Assembly: GCA_041752735.1 (NCBI GenBank)
Contig: JBGSVW010000021.1
Location: 1 to 57,233, forward strand
From: UBA1422 sp041752735
GTDB taxonomy: Bacteria; Bacillota; Clostridia; Peptostreptococcales; Anaerovoracaceae
Reading direction: 5' to 3'
DNA length: 57,233 nt
The position numbers and the translations under genes are program-made. Below, piece after piece: positions 44,208 to 53,685 of the stretch. How positions within the stretch are numbered: the first letter of the stretch is position 1; each line of letters starts with the position of its first letter. The notes under the pieces are model-generated. The model made no database searches. It was given only the letters and a program-made list of their open reading frames with translations, and had not been told where the DNA came from.

Positions 44208-45680
44208 ATGGGTTTGGTATTATGGATTGCCCCCCTGGCTGCGGTGGCTCTCTCTCAATTTGCAAAACAAGCCAAAACACTTCATCTCATCAGCATGATT
44301 ACTTCTTTGCTGATGCTTGTGGTTGCCGGCTTTTGCACCCATACTGTCATGACGACCGGAGAATTGGCCTATTCATTTTTCAACGGACTATTCTTAATCG
44401 ATTCCCTCAGCATTATCATTTTGGACATTGTTACAGTCATCTATTTCTTGACTAGTATCTATGCCATTGGATACCTGCAAGAGGAAGTCCGTCACGGGAA
44501 AATAGGTAGGGACAAGCTACGGCTTTACTATATGTTAATGTATGTTTTCCTCTTCGCCATGGTACTGGCGCTGACAGTCAGCAACATTGGCATTATCTGG
44601 GTAGCCATTGAGGCAACCACCTTGGCTTCCGCATTTTTGGTGGGTTTTCAAAATGACCAACATTCCCTGGAAGCGGCATGGAAATATATAATCATCTGCT
44701 CTGTGGGCATTGCTATTACTTTGGTGGGTATCATTTTTCTGCATCTTTCTTCGGTTGACGCAATTCAAAGCGGAGATGCCTTGAAATGGAATGTACTCTT
44801 GGCAGAGGCCGGAAATCTCAATAGACCGATCCTTAGGTTTGCCTTTATTTTTATCCTAATTGGCTTTGGTACCAAGGCTGGGTTGGCTCCCATGCACACA
44901 TGGTTGCCGGACGCTCACAGCCAGGCTCCCTCTCCCATCAGTGCGTTACTTTCAGGTGTGCTGCTCAACAGTGCCATGTATGCCATCATCCGGTGTTTAA
45001 CCATTGTCAACAAAGGCAACGGAGACAGTGATTTTGCCGGGCGGATTATGATTGGGTTCGGACTGCTTTCAGTCCTTACCGCTGCTATTTTCATTCTATC
45101 TCAAAAGGACTATAAGCGCCTGCTGGCTTATTCCAGCATTGAACATATGGGCATCATCGCCTTAGCCATCGGGTTATTTACACCCCTTTCTATTTTTGCA
45201 GGCCTACTGCATATGATGAACCACTCCTTGACCAAGTCCATGCTATTTCTGGCTTCCGGAAATATTCTTCAAAAGTACAACGCCAGAGAAATATCTAAAA
45301 TTCAAGGGTTGCTCAAGGTTTTGCCTATCACTGGCACAATATTCCTACTGGGACTTCTTGCAATTGCCGGGACACCACCATTCAGTATTTTTGCCAGCGA
45401 GGTCAATGTCTTTATATCGATCTTTGCTGCAGATCGTGCATGGCTTGGGGTTATATTGATACTCCTTTTGGCAGTCATCTTTGCGGGGATTGCCGCCACC
45501 TTGTTCAAGGTTTTTTATGGGAATGTGGATCGTAACGAAATACCATCCGGTGAAACCAATCTTCCTGGCGCTCTGGCCATGGGCGTCATGCTGATTGCCA
45601 TTATTGTTACCGGTATTTATATGCCGGATGAATTAAAAGATTTGTTCCTGGCTGCCCAACAAATCGTATTGGGAGGTTGA
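44208..45680 (+). CDS. Ehr/hydrogenase-4-like subunit F (NuoN/antiporter-like)
   Basis: A 490-residue second antiporter-like subunit of the HyfF/NuoN/NuoM group. Key segments are VAIEATTLASAFLVGF, FGTKAGLAPMHTWLPDAHSQAPSPISALLSG (Lys in TM7) and HMMNHSLTKSMLFLASGNIL. No third antiporter-like (HyfD) gene is seen, so the pump has two such modules. The gene begins five bases after subunit E. Confidence 0.93.
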   Translation: MGLVLWIAPLAAVALSQFAKQAKTLHLISMITSLLMLVVAGFCTHTVMTTGELAYSFFNGLFLIDSLSIIILDIVTVIYFLTSIYAIGYLQEEVRHGKIGRDKLRLYYMLMYVFLFAMVLALTVSNIGIIWVAIEATTLASAFLVGFQNDQHSLEAAWKYIIICSVGIAITLVGIIFLHLSSVDAIQSGDALKWNVLLAEAGNLNRPILRFAFIFILIGFGTKAGLAPMHTWLPDAHSQAPSPISALLSGVLLNSAMYAIIRCLTIVNKGNGDSDFAGRIMIGFGLLSVLTAAIFILSQKDYKRLLAYSSIEHMGIIALAIGLFTPLSIFAGLLHMMNHSLTKSMLFLASGNILQKYNAREISKIQGLLKVLPITGTIFLLGLLAIAGTPPFSIFASEVNVFISIFAADRAWLGVILILLLAVIFAGIAATLFKVFYGNVDRNEIPSGETNLPGALAMGVMLIAIIVTGIYMPDELKDLFLAAQQIVLGG

Positions 45681-45684
45681 TTCG

Positions 45685-47289
45685 TTGAAAAAAGTAGAAA
45701 GTGAAAAACAACTTATAGAATATGCGCAGGAGCTTGCCAAAGCGTTCCCCCTGTTGATTCAAAATAGCGAGATTCGCAATGGCAAAGAACTTTCGCTGGA
45801 TGTTTCTGCGGATGAAATCCGCAACATTTCAGCATATGTGAATGTTCAACTTGCGGGTACACTCATCACGCTTTTTGCCAGCGATGAGCGGGAGATGTCT
45901 GGAAATTATATTTTAAGATATGTCTTTTTCTGTAGAAAGCAAGGTGTATTGATTTTGCTGAATACTTCGGTTCGCCCTGCGGATAGTCAGTTTATTTCTA
46001 TCGCTGATCAGGTCCATGCTGCAGCCTTGTATGAACGGGAAATCCATGATTTATTTGGTTTGGTACCCATTGGCCACCCTTATGCCAAACCTCTGGTGTT
46101 TCATGGCAATTGGCCAAATGGGAATTATCCACTGCGCAAGGACTTTGCCAAGAATGACAAGCCACCTTTTGTAGATGGGGTTTCATCCTTCCGAAAAATT
46201 TCCGGTGAGGGTGTTTATGAAATCCCGGTAGGACCGGTTCACGCGGGCATCATCGAACCAGGGCATTTCCGTTTCAGTCTGGCGGGGGAACCTATTCAGA
46301 ACTTAGAGGCTCAATTGTATTTTACCCACAAGGGAATCGAGAAACTAAGCGAAGGAATGTCCTTTGAACAATGTTTTTATCTTTCCGAACGGATTTCAGG
46401 CGATGAAACCTTTACCAACTCACTAGCCTATTGCATGGCCATTGAGCAAATCGCCGGCGTGGAAATTCCGGAACGCAGCGAATATCTCAGAGTTCTTTAT
46501 GCAGAACTGGAACGACTGACTTGCCACATGGGCGACTTAGTCGGAATTTGTCTTGATGTTGCTTTTGGATTTGGGGCGTTCCAGTTCAGACTTCTTCGAA
46601 ATTGGTGCTACCAGCTGGCGGAATTACTGTGTGGTTCTCGTTTTCTGCGGAGTGTTAATGTCCCCGGCGGTATCAGGAACGACAAACTACCCGGGAATGA
46701 AACTGAGGTCATAAAGCGGCTTATGGATTTGAAAAGGGAGTTTGACGATACAACAGAAATCATTCGCTACAAGACCATGCTCACGGATAGAATCGAAAAC
46801 ACCGGTGTGTTGTGGGAAAAGACCGCATTTGATCTCAACGCGGTAGGTCCTGTCGCACGTGCATCCGGCATTTCCAGTGATACAAGAAAAACACTTCCGT
46901 ATGCAGCATATGCTCAATTAAACTTTGACGTCCCCGTCTTGACCGGAGGAGATGTAGCCTCTCGAATGAAAATCAAAATGGAAGAATGTATCCAGTCCAT
47001 ACACCTGATGATTCAAGCGATTGAATCTATGCCGGAGGGTCCGGACAGGATTACTATTGATAGCCTACCGGCAAACCAGTGGGGCATTGGAATCACTGAA
47101 GCACCCCGGGGAGAAAGCGTTCATTGGGTTATGACTGGCAAAGACGGTACAATCTCCCGTTACAAAGTCCGCACACCCTCCTTTTGCAACTGGCCGGTGC
47201 TGTGTTACGCGGTTCAGGGAAACATTGTCCCTGACTTTCCTCTGATTAACAAAAGTTTCAACTTATCCTATGCAGGCAACGACCTATAA
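45685..47289 (+). CDS. Ehr-type large subunit (NuoC-NuoD fusion), Ni-Fe ligands lost
   Basis: A 534-residue fusion of an N-terminal NuoC-like domain and a C-terminal hydrogenase-large-subunit/NuoD domain, as in HyfG/HycE. In true [NiFe] hydrogenases the first metal motif is RxCGxC. Here the aligned segment is ERISGDETFTNS, with Ser238 and Glu241 at the Cys positions. At the C-terminus, where DPCxxC is expected, the chain ends FPLINKSFNLSYAGNDL without any Cys. The protein therefore cannot bind a Ni-Fe centre and belongs with the energy-converting hydrogenase-related (Ehr) proteins, closer in this respect to complex I. The start is TTG with GGGAGG eight bases upstream. Confidence 0.93.
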   Translation: MKKVESEKQLIEYAQELAKAFPLLIQNSEIRNGKELSLDVSADEIRNISAYVNVQLAGTLITLFASDEREMSGNYILRYVFFCRKQGVLILLNTSVRPADSQFISIADQVHAAALYEREIHDLFGLVPIGHPYAKPLVFHGNWPNGNYPLRKDFAKNDKPPFVDGVSSFRKISGEGVYEIPVGPVHAGIIEPGHFRFSLAGEPIQNLEAQLYFTHKGIEKLSEGMSFEQCFYLSERISGDETFTNSLAYCMAIEQIAGVEIPERSEYLRVLYAELERLTCHMGDLVGICLDVAFGFGAFQFRLLRNWCYQLAELLCGSRFLRSVNVPGGIRNDKLPGNETEVIKRLMDLKREFDDTTEIIRYKTMLTDRIENTGVLWEKTAFDLNAVGPVARASGISSDTRKTLPYAAYAQLNFDVPVLTGGDVASRMKIKMEECIQSIHLMIQAIESMPEGPDRITIDSLPANQWGIGITEAPRGESVHWVMTGKDGTISRYKVRTPSFCNWPVLCYAVQGNIVPDFPLINKSFNLSYAGNDL

Positions 47290-47336
47290 CACGAAACTTG
47301 AGTTCATCGATTGCATGATTGTTAGAAAGGAATGCC

Positions 47337-48125
47337 ATGTTCCGAGTAATCAAAAAGATAATTCAATATCCACGGGTGACCCTTGACTATCCTGCAGGGC
47401 CACTTGACATTGAGCAATTTCGAGGTACCCCTATTATTGATTCCTCCTTGTGTACCCAATGTGAAAACTGTCTCAAGAGATGCCCTACAAACGCTATTGT
47501 CTATGGTGAATCTTCCGGACAAATTGGCATCAACTACGACACCTGTATTTTCTGTAACCTTTGCGTTGAGGTCTGTCAATCTGGGGCGGCTCATAACACG
47601 CCTATCTTTGAACTGGCAAAAAAATCCAGAAGTGAGCTTCGCCTCACACCGGTAGTAATCGAAGAGCGTAATCTGCCAGATCTTTCTTACTCCGTAATGG
47701 AAGATTTGCTCCAGCAGAAAATCAAGAATATCTTTGGCAGAAGCTTGAATATTCGGGAGGTGGATGCCGGGTCCTGTAATGCCTGTGATCTGGAAATCAA
47801 TGGCTTAAACAATCCGTTTAACGACTTAACACGACTTGGTATGCATTTTGTGGCATCACCAAGACATGCGGATATGTTATTAATCACCGGTACAGCCACA
47901 CGAAATATGGAGCTGGCATTGGTGAAGACTTTGAACGCAACTCCTGAGCCAAAACTAGTGGTGGCAGTGGGTGCATGTGCATGTAGCGGTGGGATTTTTC
48001 AGGATTCCTATGCAACCCGAAACGGGATTGACTGCATTGTCCCGGTTGATGTGTATGTACCAGGGTGTCCACCCAGACCGCAAGCTATCTTATATGGAAT
48101 TTTGAAAGCTCTGGATCGAATCTGA
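47337..48125 (+). CDS. Ehr-type fusion of 2x[4Fe-4S] ferredoxin subunit and NuoB-like small subunit
   Basis: A 262-residue fusion of the HyfH and HyfI roles. The N-terminal ferredoxin domain has two clusters, CTQCENCLKRCP (Cys39, 42, 45, 49) and CIFCNLCVEVC (Cys70, 73, 76, 80). The small-subunit domain (about 110-262) keeps its proximal cluster ligands: SCNAC (Cys147, Cys150), GACACSGG (Cys214) and VPGCPPRP (Cys244). So the electron chain to the N2-like cluster is complete although the Ni-Fe site is absent. The ATG at 47337 follows AAAGGA. It ends the operon. Confidence 0.93.
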   Translation: MFRVIKKIIQYPRVTLDYPAGPLDIEQFRGTPIIDSSLCTQCENCLKRCPTNAIVYGESSGQIGINYDTCIFCNLCVEVCQSGAAHNTPIFELAKKSRSELRLTPVVIEERNLPDLSYSVMEDLLQQKIKNIFGRSLNIREVDAGSCNACDLEINGLNNPFNDLTRLGMHFVASPRHADMLLITGTATRNMELALVKTLNATPEPKLVVAVGACACSGGIFQDSYATRNGIDCIVPVDVYVPGCPPRPQAILYGILKALDRI

Positions 48126-48245
48126 TTCAGAGATTTTTCTTTAGTAATGAAATAACCAACACTGTGTTGAATATTGTTGGTTGAAGTCTGACCTAACCTG
48201 AATTATCCTATGGTTACAGCGATATTTTTTTGAAAGGCCAGGCAC

Positions 48246-50306
48246 ATGGTACGACTTATCACTTTTTTTCTAAAACACCCTGTACGGGTCATTTTGTTCT
48301 TCGTGCTAGCGGCCATAATTAGTGGTATTTGTAGCCTTGGAGTTTCCACAAATTACGATTTTAGCGACTACCTTCCAGATAATGCCCAGTCCACCGTTGG
48401 CCTGGGGGTTTTTAAGGACGAATTCGGGGAGAATTTGCCCAATACCAGAGTGTTATATACCGATGTGACCCTGCCGGAAGCCCTTTATGTGAAGCAATCT
48501 ATTGAAAAAATTCCGGGAGTTTTGAATGTTATTTGGCTCGACGATATTTATGATATATCCGTTCCCCTTGATATGGGCAACGAGACGGTCGTTGAAGATT
48601 ACTATCGTGACCAAAACGCCCTCTATACCGTCACAATAAGCAAGGATACACAATTGGATACGGTACAAGCAATTCGTAGCTTACTAGCCGACCGTGGCGC
48701 AATCTCTGGGTCCCTGGTTGAAACTGCCGATGCTATGAGTTCTTCTGCCGGGGAAGTTCCGAAAATAATGTTGTTTGCAGTTCCATTGGTCCTATTGGTC
48801 TTACTGTTGACTACCAGTTCCTGGATTGAGCCTCTGCTATTTCTAATTACAATCGGTATCGCCATTTCATTGAATATGGGGACGAATTTATATTTTGGCC
48901 AAATTTCCTTTGTCACGGCAACATCAGCAGCCATTTTGCAGTTTGCGGTATCCATGGATTATTCGATTTTTTTGTTGCATCGGTTTGCCGAGTATCGTGA
49001 AGAAGGATTGGACACTCAACCAGCCATGGTTTTGGCAGTCAAAAAAGCATTCTCCACAGTTTCTGCCAGCGCTTTGACTACCATCGTCGGCTTCTGGGTT
49101 CTGGTTTTCATGAAATTCAAAATCGGTCCTGATATGGGTTGGGTTTTAGCTAAAGGAATCGCATTCAGTCTCATTACAGTGATGATTTTTCTGCCTGCAC
49201 TGATTATGGTGTCCGAAAAATGGATTGAAAAAACCAAGCACCGGGTTATTGTTAGGGATGTCAATAAATTTGCCAGTACAATGGTTAAGATGCAGGTCGT
49301 TGTCCTTGTTATAGTCGCTTTGCTTGCGGTACCCGCTTTTCTGGCTCAGGGCAAAGCTGATTTCACCTTTGGTGCTTCCAAATTCTTTAGTGCTGATACC
49401 CAGGTAGGAAAAGAAAAGGCCATGATTGAGGAGAGTTTTGGGAAATCCAATCAAATGGTCCTGCTTGTGCCAAAAGTAAATCTGTCAACGGAGGAATCCT
49501 TTAGTAAGGATCTTGAAGAAATGACTTATGTGTCTTCCGTGATTTCTTATACCAACACCGTAGGCAAAGAGATCCCCACAAATTTACTTTCTGAGGATCA
49601 ATCCGAACAGTTTTTTTCAAAGAATTATAATAGGATTGTGGTGATTTCTAATCTGGATGTTGAAGGCCCGGCGGTTTTTGAATTAATCGATAAAATCAGG
49701 GGCGCGGCTCAAAACTATTACGGAGATTCCTATCACCTTCTTGGAGAAAGCGTTTCAACCTATGATATGAAAGTGATTATTTCAAATGACAACAAAGTGG
49801 TGACCTGGCTAGCCATTTTGGGAATCGGACTGATTATACTGTTAACCTTCCGAAATCTACTTTTGCCAATCGTTATGGTTCTTGTCATCGAAAGCGCCAT
49901 ATGGATTAATTTGTCTGTTCCGTATTTTATGGAGACTCAGTTGGTCTATATCGCCTACTTGATATTAAGCTCCATTCAGTTGGGGGCAACGGTGGACTAT
50001 GCCATTTTGTACTCTGACAGATACATGGATTTTCGCAGAACCTTGGCCAAAAAAGAGGCCATCATTCATACAACCCAGGCAACCATGACCTCAATCATTA
50101 CTTCCGCCTCGATACTTGGTATTGCAGGTTTCTGCCTTGGGTTGGTTTCAACCAACTATGCAATCAGTCAAATAGGCATATTGATTGGTCGGGGTGCGTT
50201 GCTTTCTGCCGGTGCAGTTTTATTTGCGCTACCAGCCTTATTGCATATTTTTGATTTTCCAATCCAAAAACTGAGTTTCAAATCCAGAAAGGAGAAAGTG
50301 TCATGA
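48246..50306 (+). CDS. MMPL/RND-family membrane transporter
   Basis: A 686-residue RND-type permease with two repeats of one plus five transmembrane segments and two large extracellular loops. The Asp-containing signature in each half is VSMDYSIFLLHRF and GATVDYAILYSDRY, matching the MmpL-type proton relay. Such proteins in Gram-positives export lipids, peptides or toxic compounds. GAAAGG lies upstream of the ATG. The next gene overlaps its stop by four bases. Confidence 0.9.
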   Translation: MVRLITFFLKHPVRVILFFVLAAIISGICSLGVSTNYDFSDYLPDNAQSTVGLGVFKDEFGENLPNTRVLYTDVTLPEALYVKQSIEKIPGVLNVIWLDDIYDISVPLDMGNETVVEDYYRDQNALYTVTISKDTQLDTVQAIRSLLADRGAISGSLVETADAMSSSAGEVPKIMLFAVPLVLLVLLLTTSSWIEPLLFLITIGIAISLNMGTNLYFGQISFVTATSAAILQFAVSMDYSIFLLHRFAEYREEGLDTQPAMVLAVKKAFSTVSASALTTIVGFWVLVFMKFKIGPDMGWVLAKGIAFSLITVMIFLPALIMVSEKWIEKTKHRVIVRDVNKFASTMVKMQVVVLVIVALLAVPAFLAQGKADFTFGASKFFSADTQVGKEKAMIEESFGKSNQMVLLVPKVNLSTEESFSKDLEEMTYVSSVISYTNTVGKEIPTNLLSEDQSEQFFSKNYNRIVVISNLDVEGPAVFELIDKIRGAAQNYYGDSYHLLGESVSTYDMKVIISNDNKVVTWLAILGIGLIILLTFRNLLLPIVMVLVIESAIWINLSVPYFMETQLVYIAYLILSSIQLGATVDYAILYSDRYMDFRRTLAKKEAIIHTTQATMTSIITSASILGIAGFCLGLVSTNYAISQIGILIGRGALLSAGAVLFALPALLHIFDFPIQKLSFKSRKEKVS

Positions 50307-51847
50307 AAAGAATACTCTTGATGTTCTTAGTCACACTTCTGGTTTTTTCTTCAACCACCTTCATTTCCGGGGCTAATCCGGACAACACACCGAAGGACGA
50401 AGTCATATACGGCATATTGGATTCTACAGGTGCCCTGAAAAGCATTTCGGTAGTCAATAGCTTTGCACTGGAAAAAGATGCAACTGTTGTCGATTATGGT
50501 CTTTATGAATCATTACAGAATCTTTCATCCACAGAAGAAATTCTAGCATCTGACAGCTTCATTAGTTTTGCGGGAAAAAGCGGCAGGTTCAGTTATCTGG
50601 GGAAACTATCTGACCGACAACTGCCGTGGACTGTCCAGATTGAATACTTTCTCGATGGGCAAGCCATCAATCCAAAGGATCTAAATGGAAAAAGTGGCAA
50701 CCTCAGAATCACCATAAACACGTTGAAAAACATTGTGGAAAAAGGCACTTTCTTTGATGATTTTTCTTTACAAGTAACCCTTCCAATGAAGATGGAACTT
50801 AGTAAGAACATCGTAACCAGCGGTGCAACCGCTGCGGATAATGGTAGTACAAAGCAGTTTTCCTATGTAGTCCTACCTGGAGAGAATGGTTCAATGGAGC
50901 TTACCGCTGATGTAACAGATTTTGAAATGGATGCCATCACGTTAGCCGGCATCCGTATGAACTTTAATCTTCCTTTGGATATTGAACAAATCAGTCAGAG
51001 TATAGATCAGCTTACTTCTTCGGCGATCAAACTTGATAGTGGTGCAATCACATTGCTGGAAGGCGCCGCCGCGTTAAAAGACGGAATGCAGAAATATCAA
51101 GAAGGATTTCAGACGTTAAATAGTCAGATTGGTACGCTGCAAGCCGGTGCAGCGTCTTTGGAAACCGGGATTATAAATTTAAGCGATGGTCTATCAACAT
51201 TATCTGATCAAGGAGCTTCCCTCCGTACAGCGGCATTGAGCATCCAGCAATCTGCTTTTGATAATGCAAACGCACAATTGTCTGGAATGGGCGTCCCCAC
51301 TTTAACGCCGGAAAACTACGCAACAATCCTGGCATCTCTTCCTTCGGACCCGTCCATTGATGCTTTGAAGCAGCAGTTAGACGATATCACTGCTTTTGTC
51401 GCCGAAGTTGACTCATATACCCTAGGCACAACTCAGCTAGCCTCTGGGGCAGCAGGGCTGTCTGCCGGTGCCGGTAGTTTGACGGACGGAATCGAAACTT
51501 TGTCTGAAGGGCTGAATCAACTCTACAGCAACACTGTTCAACTAAATGATGGCATGAAATTATTTCTGGAAGGCGTTGCCACCTATCAAGCAGGGACAAA
51601 GGCATTCAGCACAGGGGCATCCCGGATGGAGACAGAAATGAACAACCAACTTGATTCAATGTTGGCAATGCTTTCAAACGATGGCAAAGTATACCGTTCC
51701 TACGTTTCAGAGGAAAATACCAATGTAAACTTCGTTCAATTTGTAATCAAAACCGATGGCATCAACGGGCAAACCAAAGTCCCTGCCACAGAACCAAAGC
51801 CGGACGAAAAGAATTTATGGCAGAAATTCCTGGATTTGTTCAGATAA
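50303..51847 (+). CDS. Exported coiled-coil/YhgE-like protein coupled to the MMPL transporter
   Basis: A 514-residue protein with a signal peptide (residues 1-24), an N-terminal beta-rich part and a central helical segment (about 235-430) of repeated Leu/Gly heptads such as LSAGAGSLTDGIETLSEGLNQL, as in YhgE/Pip-type proteins. The C-terminus is polar and lacks a transmembrane helix. It overlaps the MMPL gene (ATGA), so it is probably its extracellular partner. Confidence 0.75.
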   Translation: MKRILLMFLVTLLVFSSTTFISGANPDNTPKDEVIYGILDSTGALKSISVVNSFALEKDATVVDYGLYESLQNLSSTEEILASDSFISFAGKSGRFSYLGKLSDRQLPWTVQIEYFLDGQAINPKDLNGKSGNLRITINTLKNIVEKGTFFDDFSLQVTLPMKMELSKNIVTSGATAADNGSTKQFSYVVLPGENGSMELTADVTDFEMDAITLAGIRMNFNLPLDIEQISQSIDQLTSSAIKLDSGAITLLEGAAALKDGMQKYQEGFQTLNSQIGTLQAGAASLETGIINLSDGLSTLSDQGASLRTAALSIQQSAFDNANAQLSGMGVPTLTPENYATILASLPSDPSIDALKQQLDDITAFVAEVDSYTLGTTQLASGAAGLSAGAGSLTDGIETLSEGLNQLYSNTVQLNDGMKLFLEGVATYQAGTKAFSTGASRMETEMNNQLDSMLAMLSNDGKVYRSYVSEENTNVNFVQFVIKTDGINGQTKVPATEPKPDEKNLWQKFLDLFR

Positions 51848-51904
51848 TCCGGGGTGTCACAAAGTATAAATTAGTGCTAGAATGTAGTTAATCAAATACA
51901 ACAG

Positions 51905-51933
51905 TTGCAACAATAGAAAATTTACCTTATAGA
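51905..51933 (+). promoter_or_regulatory. Promoter of the Rieske-protein gene
   Basis: TTGCAA (51905-51910), 17-base spacer and TATAGA (51928-51933). The transcript would start only a few bases before the ribosome site. Confidence 0.5.
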
Positions 51934-51952
51934 ATAAATAGGAGGTACCATC

Positions 51953-52279
51953 ATGACAAGTTTATTGGTTCAAGGCGCTGCGGATTTAAAACCGGGTGAA
52001 ATGAAAAAATTTAGCATCTCAGGAACGGATATATTAATTTCAAACATTGACGGTTTATTTTATGCAATTGCCAACACTTGTACCCACATGGGCGGTTCTC
52101 TGGCAAACGGGAATCTAGAAAATGGGATTGTTACATGCCCGAGGCATGGGGCTCAATATGATGTCAAGACCGGTGCAAACGTTGGCGAACTATCCATGTT
52201 TTTTGTCAAAAAAAAGACCGCCGGTGTCAAGGCATATCCTGTAGAAATCAAGGATGGAGAAGTTTATATCCAGATATAG
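51953..52279 (+). CDS. Rieske [2Fe-2S] ferredoxin-like protein
   Basis: A 108-residue Rieske-fold protein with both cluster-binding boxes: CTHMGG (Cys43, His45) and CPRHGAQYD (Cys62, His65). It resembles NirD and ferredoxin subunits of dioxygenases, but stands alone and has no membrane anchor. AGGAGGT precedes the ATG. A single-gene unit between a promoter and a terminator. The electron partner is unknown. Confidence 0.93.
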   Translation: MTSLLVQGAADLKPGEMKKFSISGTDILISNIDGLFYAIANTCTHMGGSLANGNLENGIVTCPRHGAQYDVKTGANVGELSMFFVKKKTAGVKAYPVEIKDGEVYIQI

Positions 52280-52320
52280 ACGCACTAAAATGATCTCTGT
52301 TATAATTTCAGCACAATAAA

Positions 52321-52349
52321 AAAACTGGCTTACTTTGTTCGCCAGTTTT
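52321..52349. terminator. Bidirectional terminator
   Basis: AAAACTGGC (52321-52329) pairs with GCCAGTTTT (52341-52349), flanked by A/T runs. It serves the convergent Rieske (+) and VOC (-) genes. Confidence 0.85.
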
Positions 52350-52394
52350 TTATTTATTGTTTTGTAGTGCAGCTTCCAGCTTGATCCGTCTAGT

Positions 52395-52754
52395 CTATTT
52401 GTGTTCCTCAAACAGTTGGATTCTAACGCCATTCAAGTCAGTAAAAAAGCAAAAGCTTGCATGGGGAGTAGGCGAAATCACCGGGCTATGAGGAACGTTC
52501 CGACTATCAAGCAAATCAATCTTGTCCTTAATAGAGTCCACGGCAAATCCAATGGTAACGCCATCTGCTGCTTTCACCTTGGTATCCGGCTGATAAATCA
52601 CCTCAAATTTTGTTTCCTCAGGTTTTCCGAAGAATACAATTTCTCCTCCGTTTCCCATAGATATTTTGCTTGCAATTGGTAGCTCAAGCAGCCACTGATA
52701 AAAATCAATGGTTTCCTGCATGTTTTCGGTTGTTACGGTGACGTGAGCTATCAT
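52395..52754 (-). CDS. VOC-family (glyoxalase-like) protein
   Basis: A 119-residue vicinal-oxygen-chelate protein with the two beta-alpha-beta modules. The N-terminal HVTVTTENMQETIDFYQWLLELP gives the first His; the C-terminal FCFFTDLNGVRIQLFE gives the Glu. Reaction unknown. The gene ends in TAG. CAAGGAG precedes the ATG. Confidence 0.88.
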   Translation of the reverse strand: MIAHVTVTTENMQETIDFYQWLLELPIASKISMGNGGEIVFFGKPEETKFEVIYQPDTKVKAADGVTIGFAVDSIKDKIDLLDSRNVPHSPVISPTPHASFCFFTDLNGVRIQLFEEHK

Positions 52755-52772
52755 ATTCTTTCTCCTTGTTGA

Positions 52773-53651
52773 CTAAACTTGTACCGATGCCAGTATTTCC
52801 TTGACATAGTTGGGCAATGCAAACGCACCTTTGTGCAAATCAGTATTATAATATTTAGTTTTTAGACCTAAACCATTCCAAGTATCAGCTTTTAAATTTG
52901 CAATGGGATCAAAGGTTTTTGAGGCGAAACCAAAATACCAATAGCCGGATGCGTAGGTCGGTATGTTGAAACCATACACTCTGGCGATTGGGAATACCTT
53001 TCTGATTTTAGCATGGGCCTTTTTCATCTCTTCAATGTCCCCATCATAGAATCCACCCTCGTGCTGATTGATTAGGATGCCATTGTCGCTGAGAATTCGG
53101 TGGCAATTACGATAAAATTCCACGGTGAAAAGCCCTTCTCCGGGGCCTGCCGGATCAGTAGAGTCCACAAGAATTAAATCATACGAGGCGTCCGGAGCTT
53201 CAGCGACAAACTTAAGGCCATCTAAAATCATCAGATTTAATCGTGGTTCCTGCTTATATACGGATGACATGGTCGGCAAATATTTTTCACATGCCGCAAC
53301 CACAGCCCCATCAATTTCTACCATATCGATTCTTTCAATGGATGGGTAACGGGATATTTCCCTTGCAGTTCCGCCGTCTCCACCTCCAATGATTAGAACT
53401 CTCTTGACATCCGGGTTGACTGCCATGGCTGGATGAGTGATCATGTCATGATAAACAAATTCATCTTTTTCGGTCACCTGCACATATCCGTCCAGTACCA
53501 TGAAGTTTCCAAATGTTTCGTTGTTGAAAATCTGAATTTCTTGGAATAGGGATTTCTCCGTGTGGAGCACTTTATCTATTTTGAAAGACAACTTGACGTC
53601 ATCCTCCGAGTGGTATTCTGAGTACCAAACATCACTGTTTTTTATCAACAT
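52773..53651 (-). CDS. speE: Spermidine synthase
   Basis: Transfers an aminopropyl group from decarboxylated AdoMet to putrescine. The 292 residues have the N-terminal beta domain ending in YVQVTEKDEFVYHDMITHPA, the Rossmann glycine motif IGGGDGGTARE, the acidic VEIDGAVV and the active-site DSTDPAGP. The ATG at 53651 follows AGGAGGAA. Located 34 bases behind speD. Ends in TAG. Confidence 0.95.
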   Translation of the reverse strand: MLIKNSDVWYSEYHSEDDVKLSFKIDKVLHTEKSLFQEIQIFNNETFGNFMVLDGYVQVTEKDEFVYHDMITHPAMAVNPDVKRVLIIGGGDGGTAREISRYPSIERIDMVEIDGAVVAACEKYLPTMSSVYKQEPRLNLMILDGLKFVAEAPDASYDLILVDSTDPAGPGEGLFTVEFYRNCHRILSDNGILINQHEGGFYDGDIEEMKKAHAKIRKVFPIARVYGFNIPTYASGYWYFGFASKTFDPIANLKADTWNGLGLKTKYYNTDLHKGAFALPNYVKEILASVQV

Positions 53652-53685
53652 TTTGCTTCCTCCTGGTTCATTCAACTGGCAGTCC

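Noticed and set aside
45685..47289. Catalytic subunit of an active [NiFe] hydrogenase 4
   Set aside because: Both Cys pairs that bind Ni and Fe are missing, and there is no C-terminal processing site.
48160..48182. Terminator after the Ehr operon (AACCAAC...GTTGGTT)
   Set aside because: A stem can form, but neither strand has a T-run after it, so termination is doubtful.
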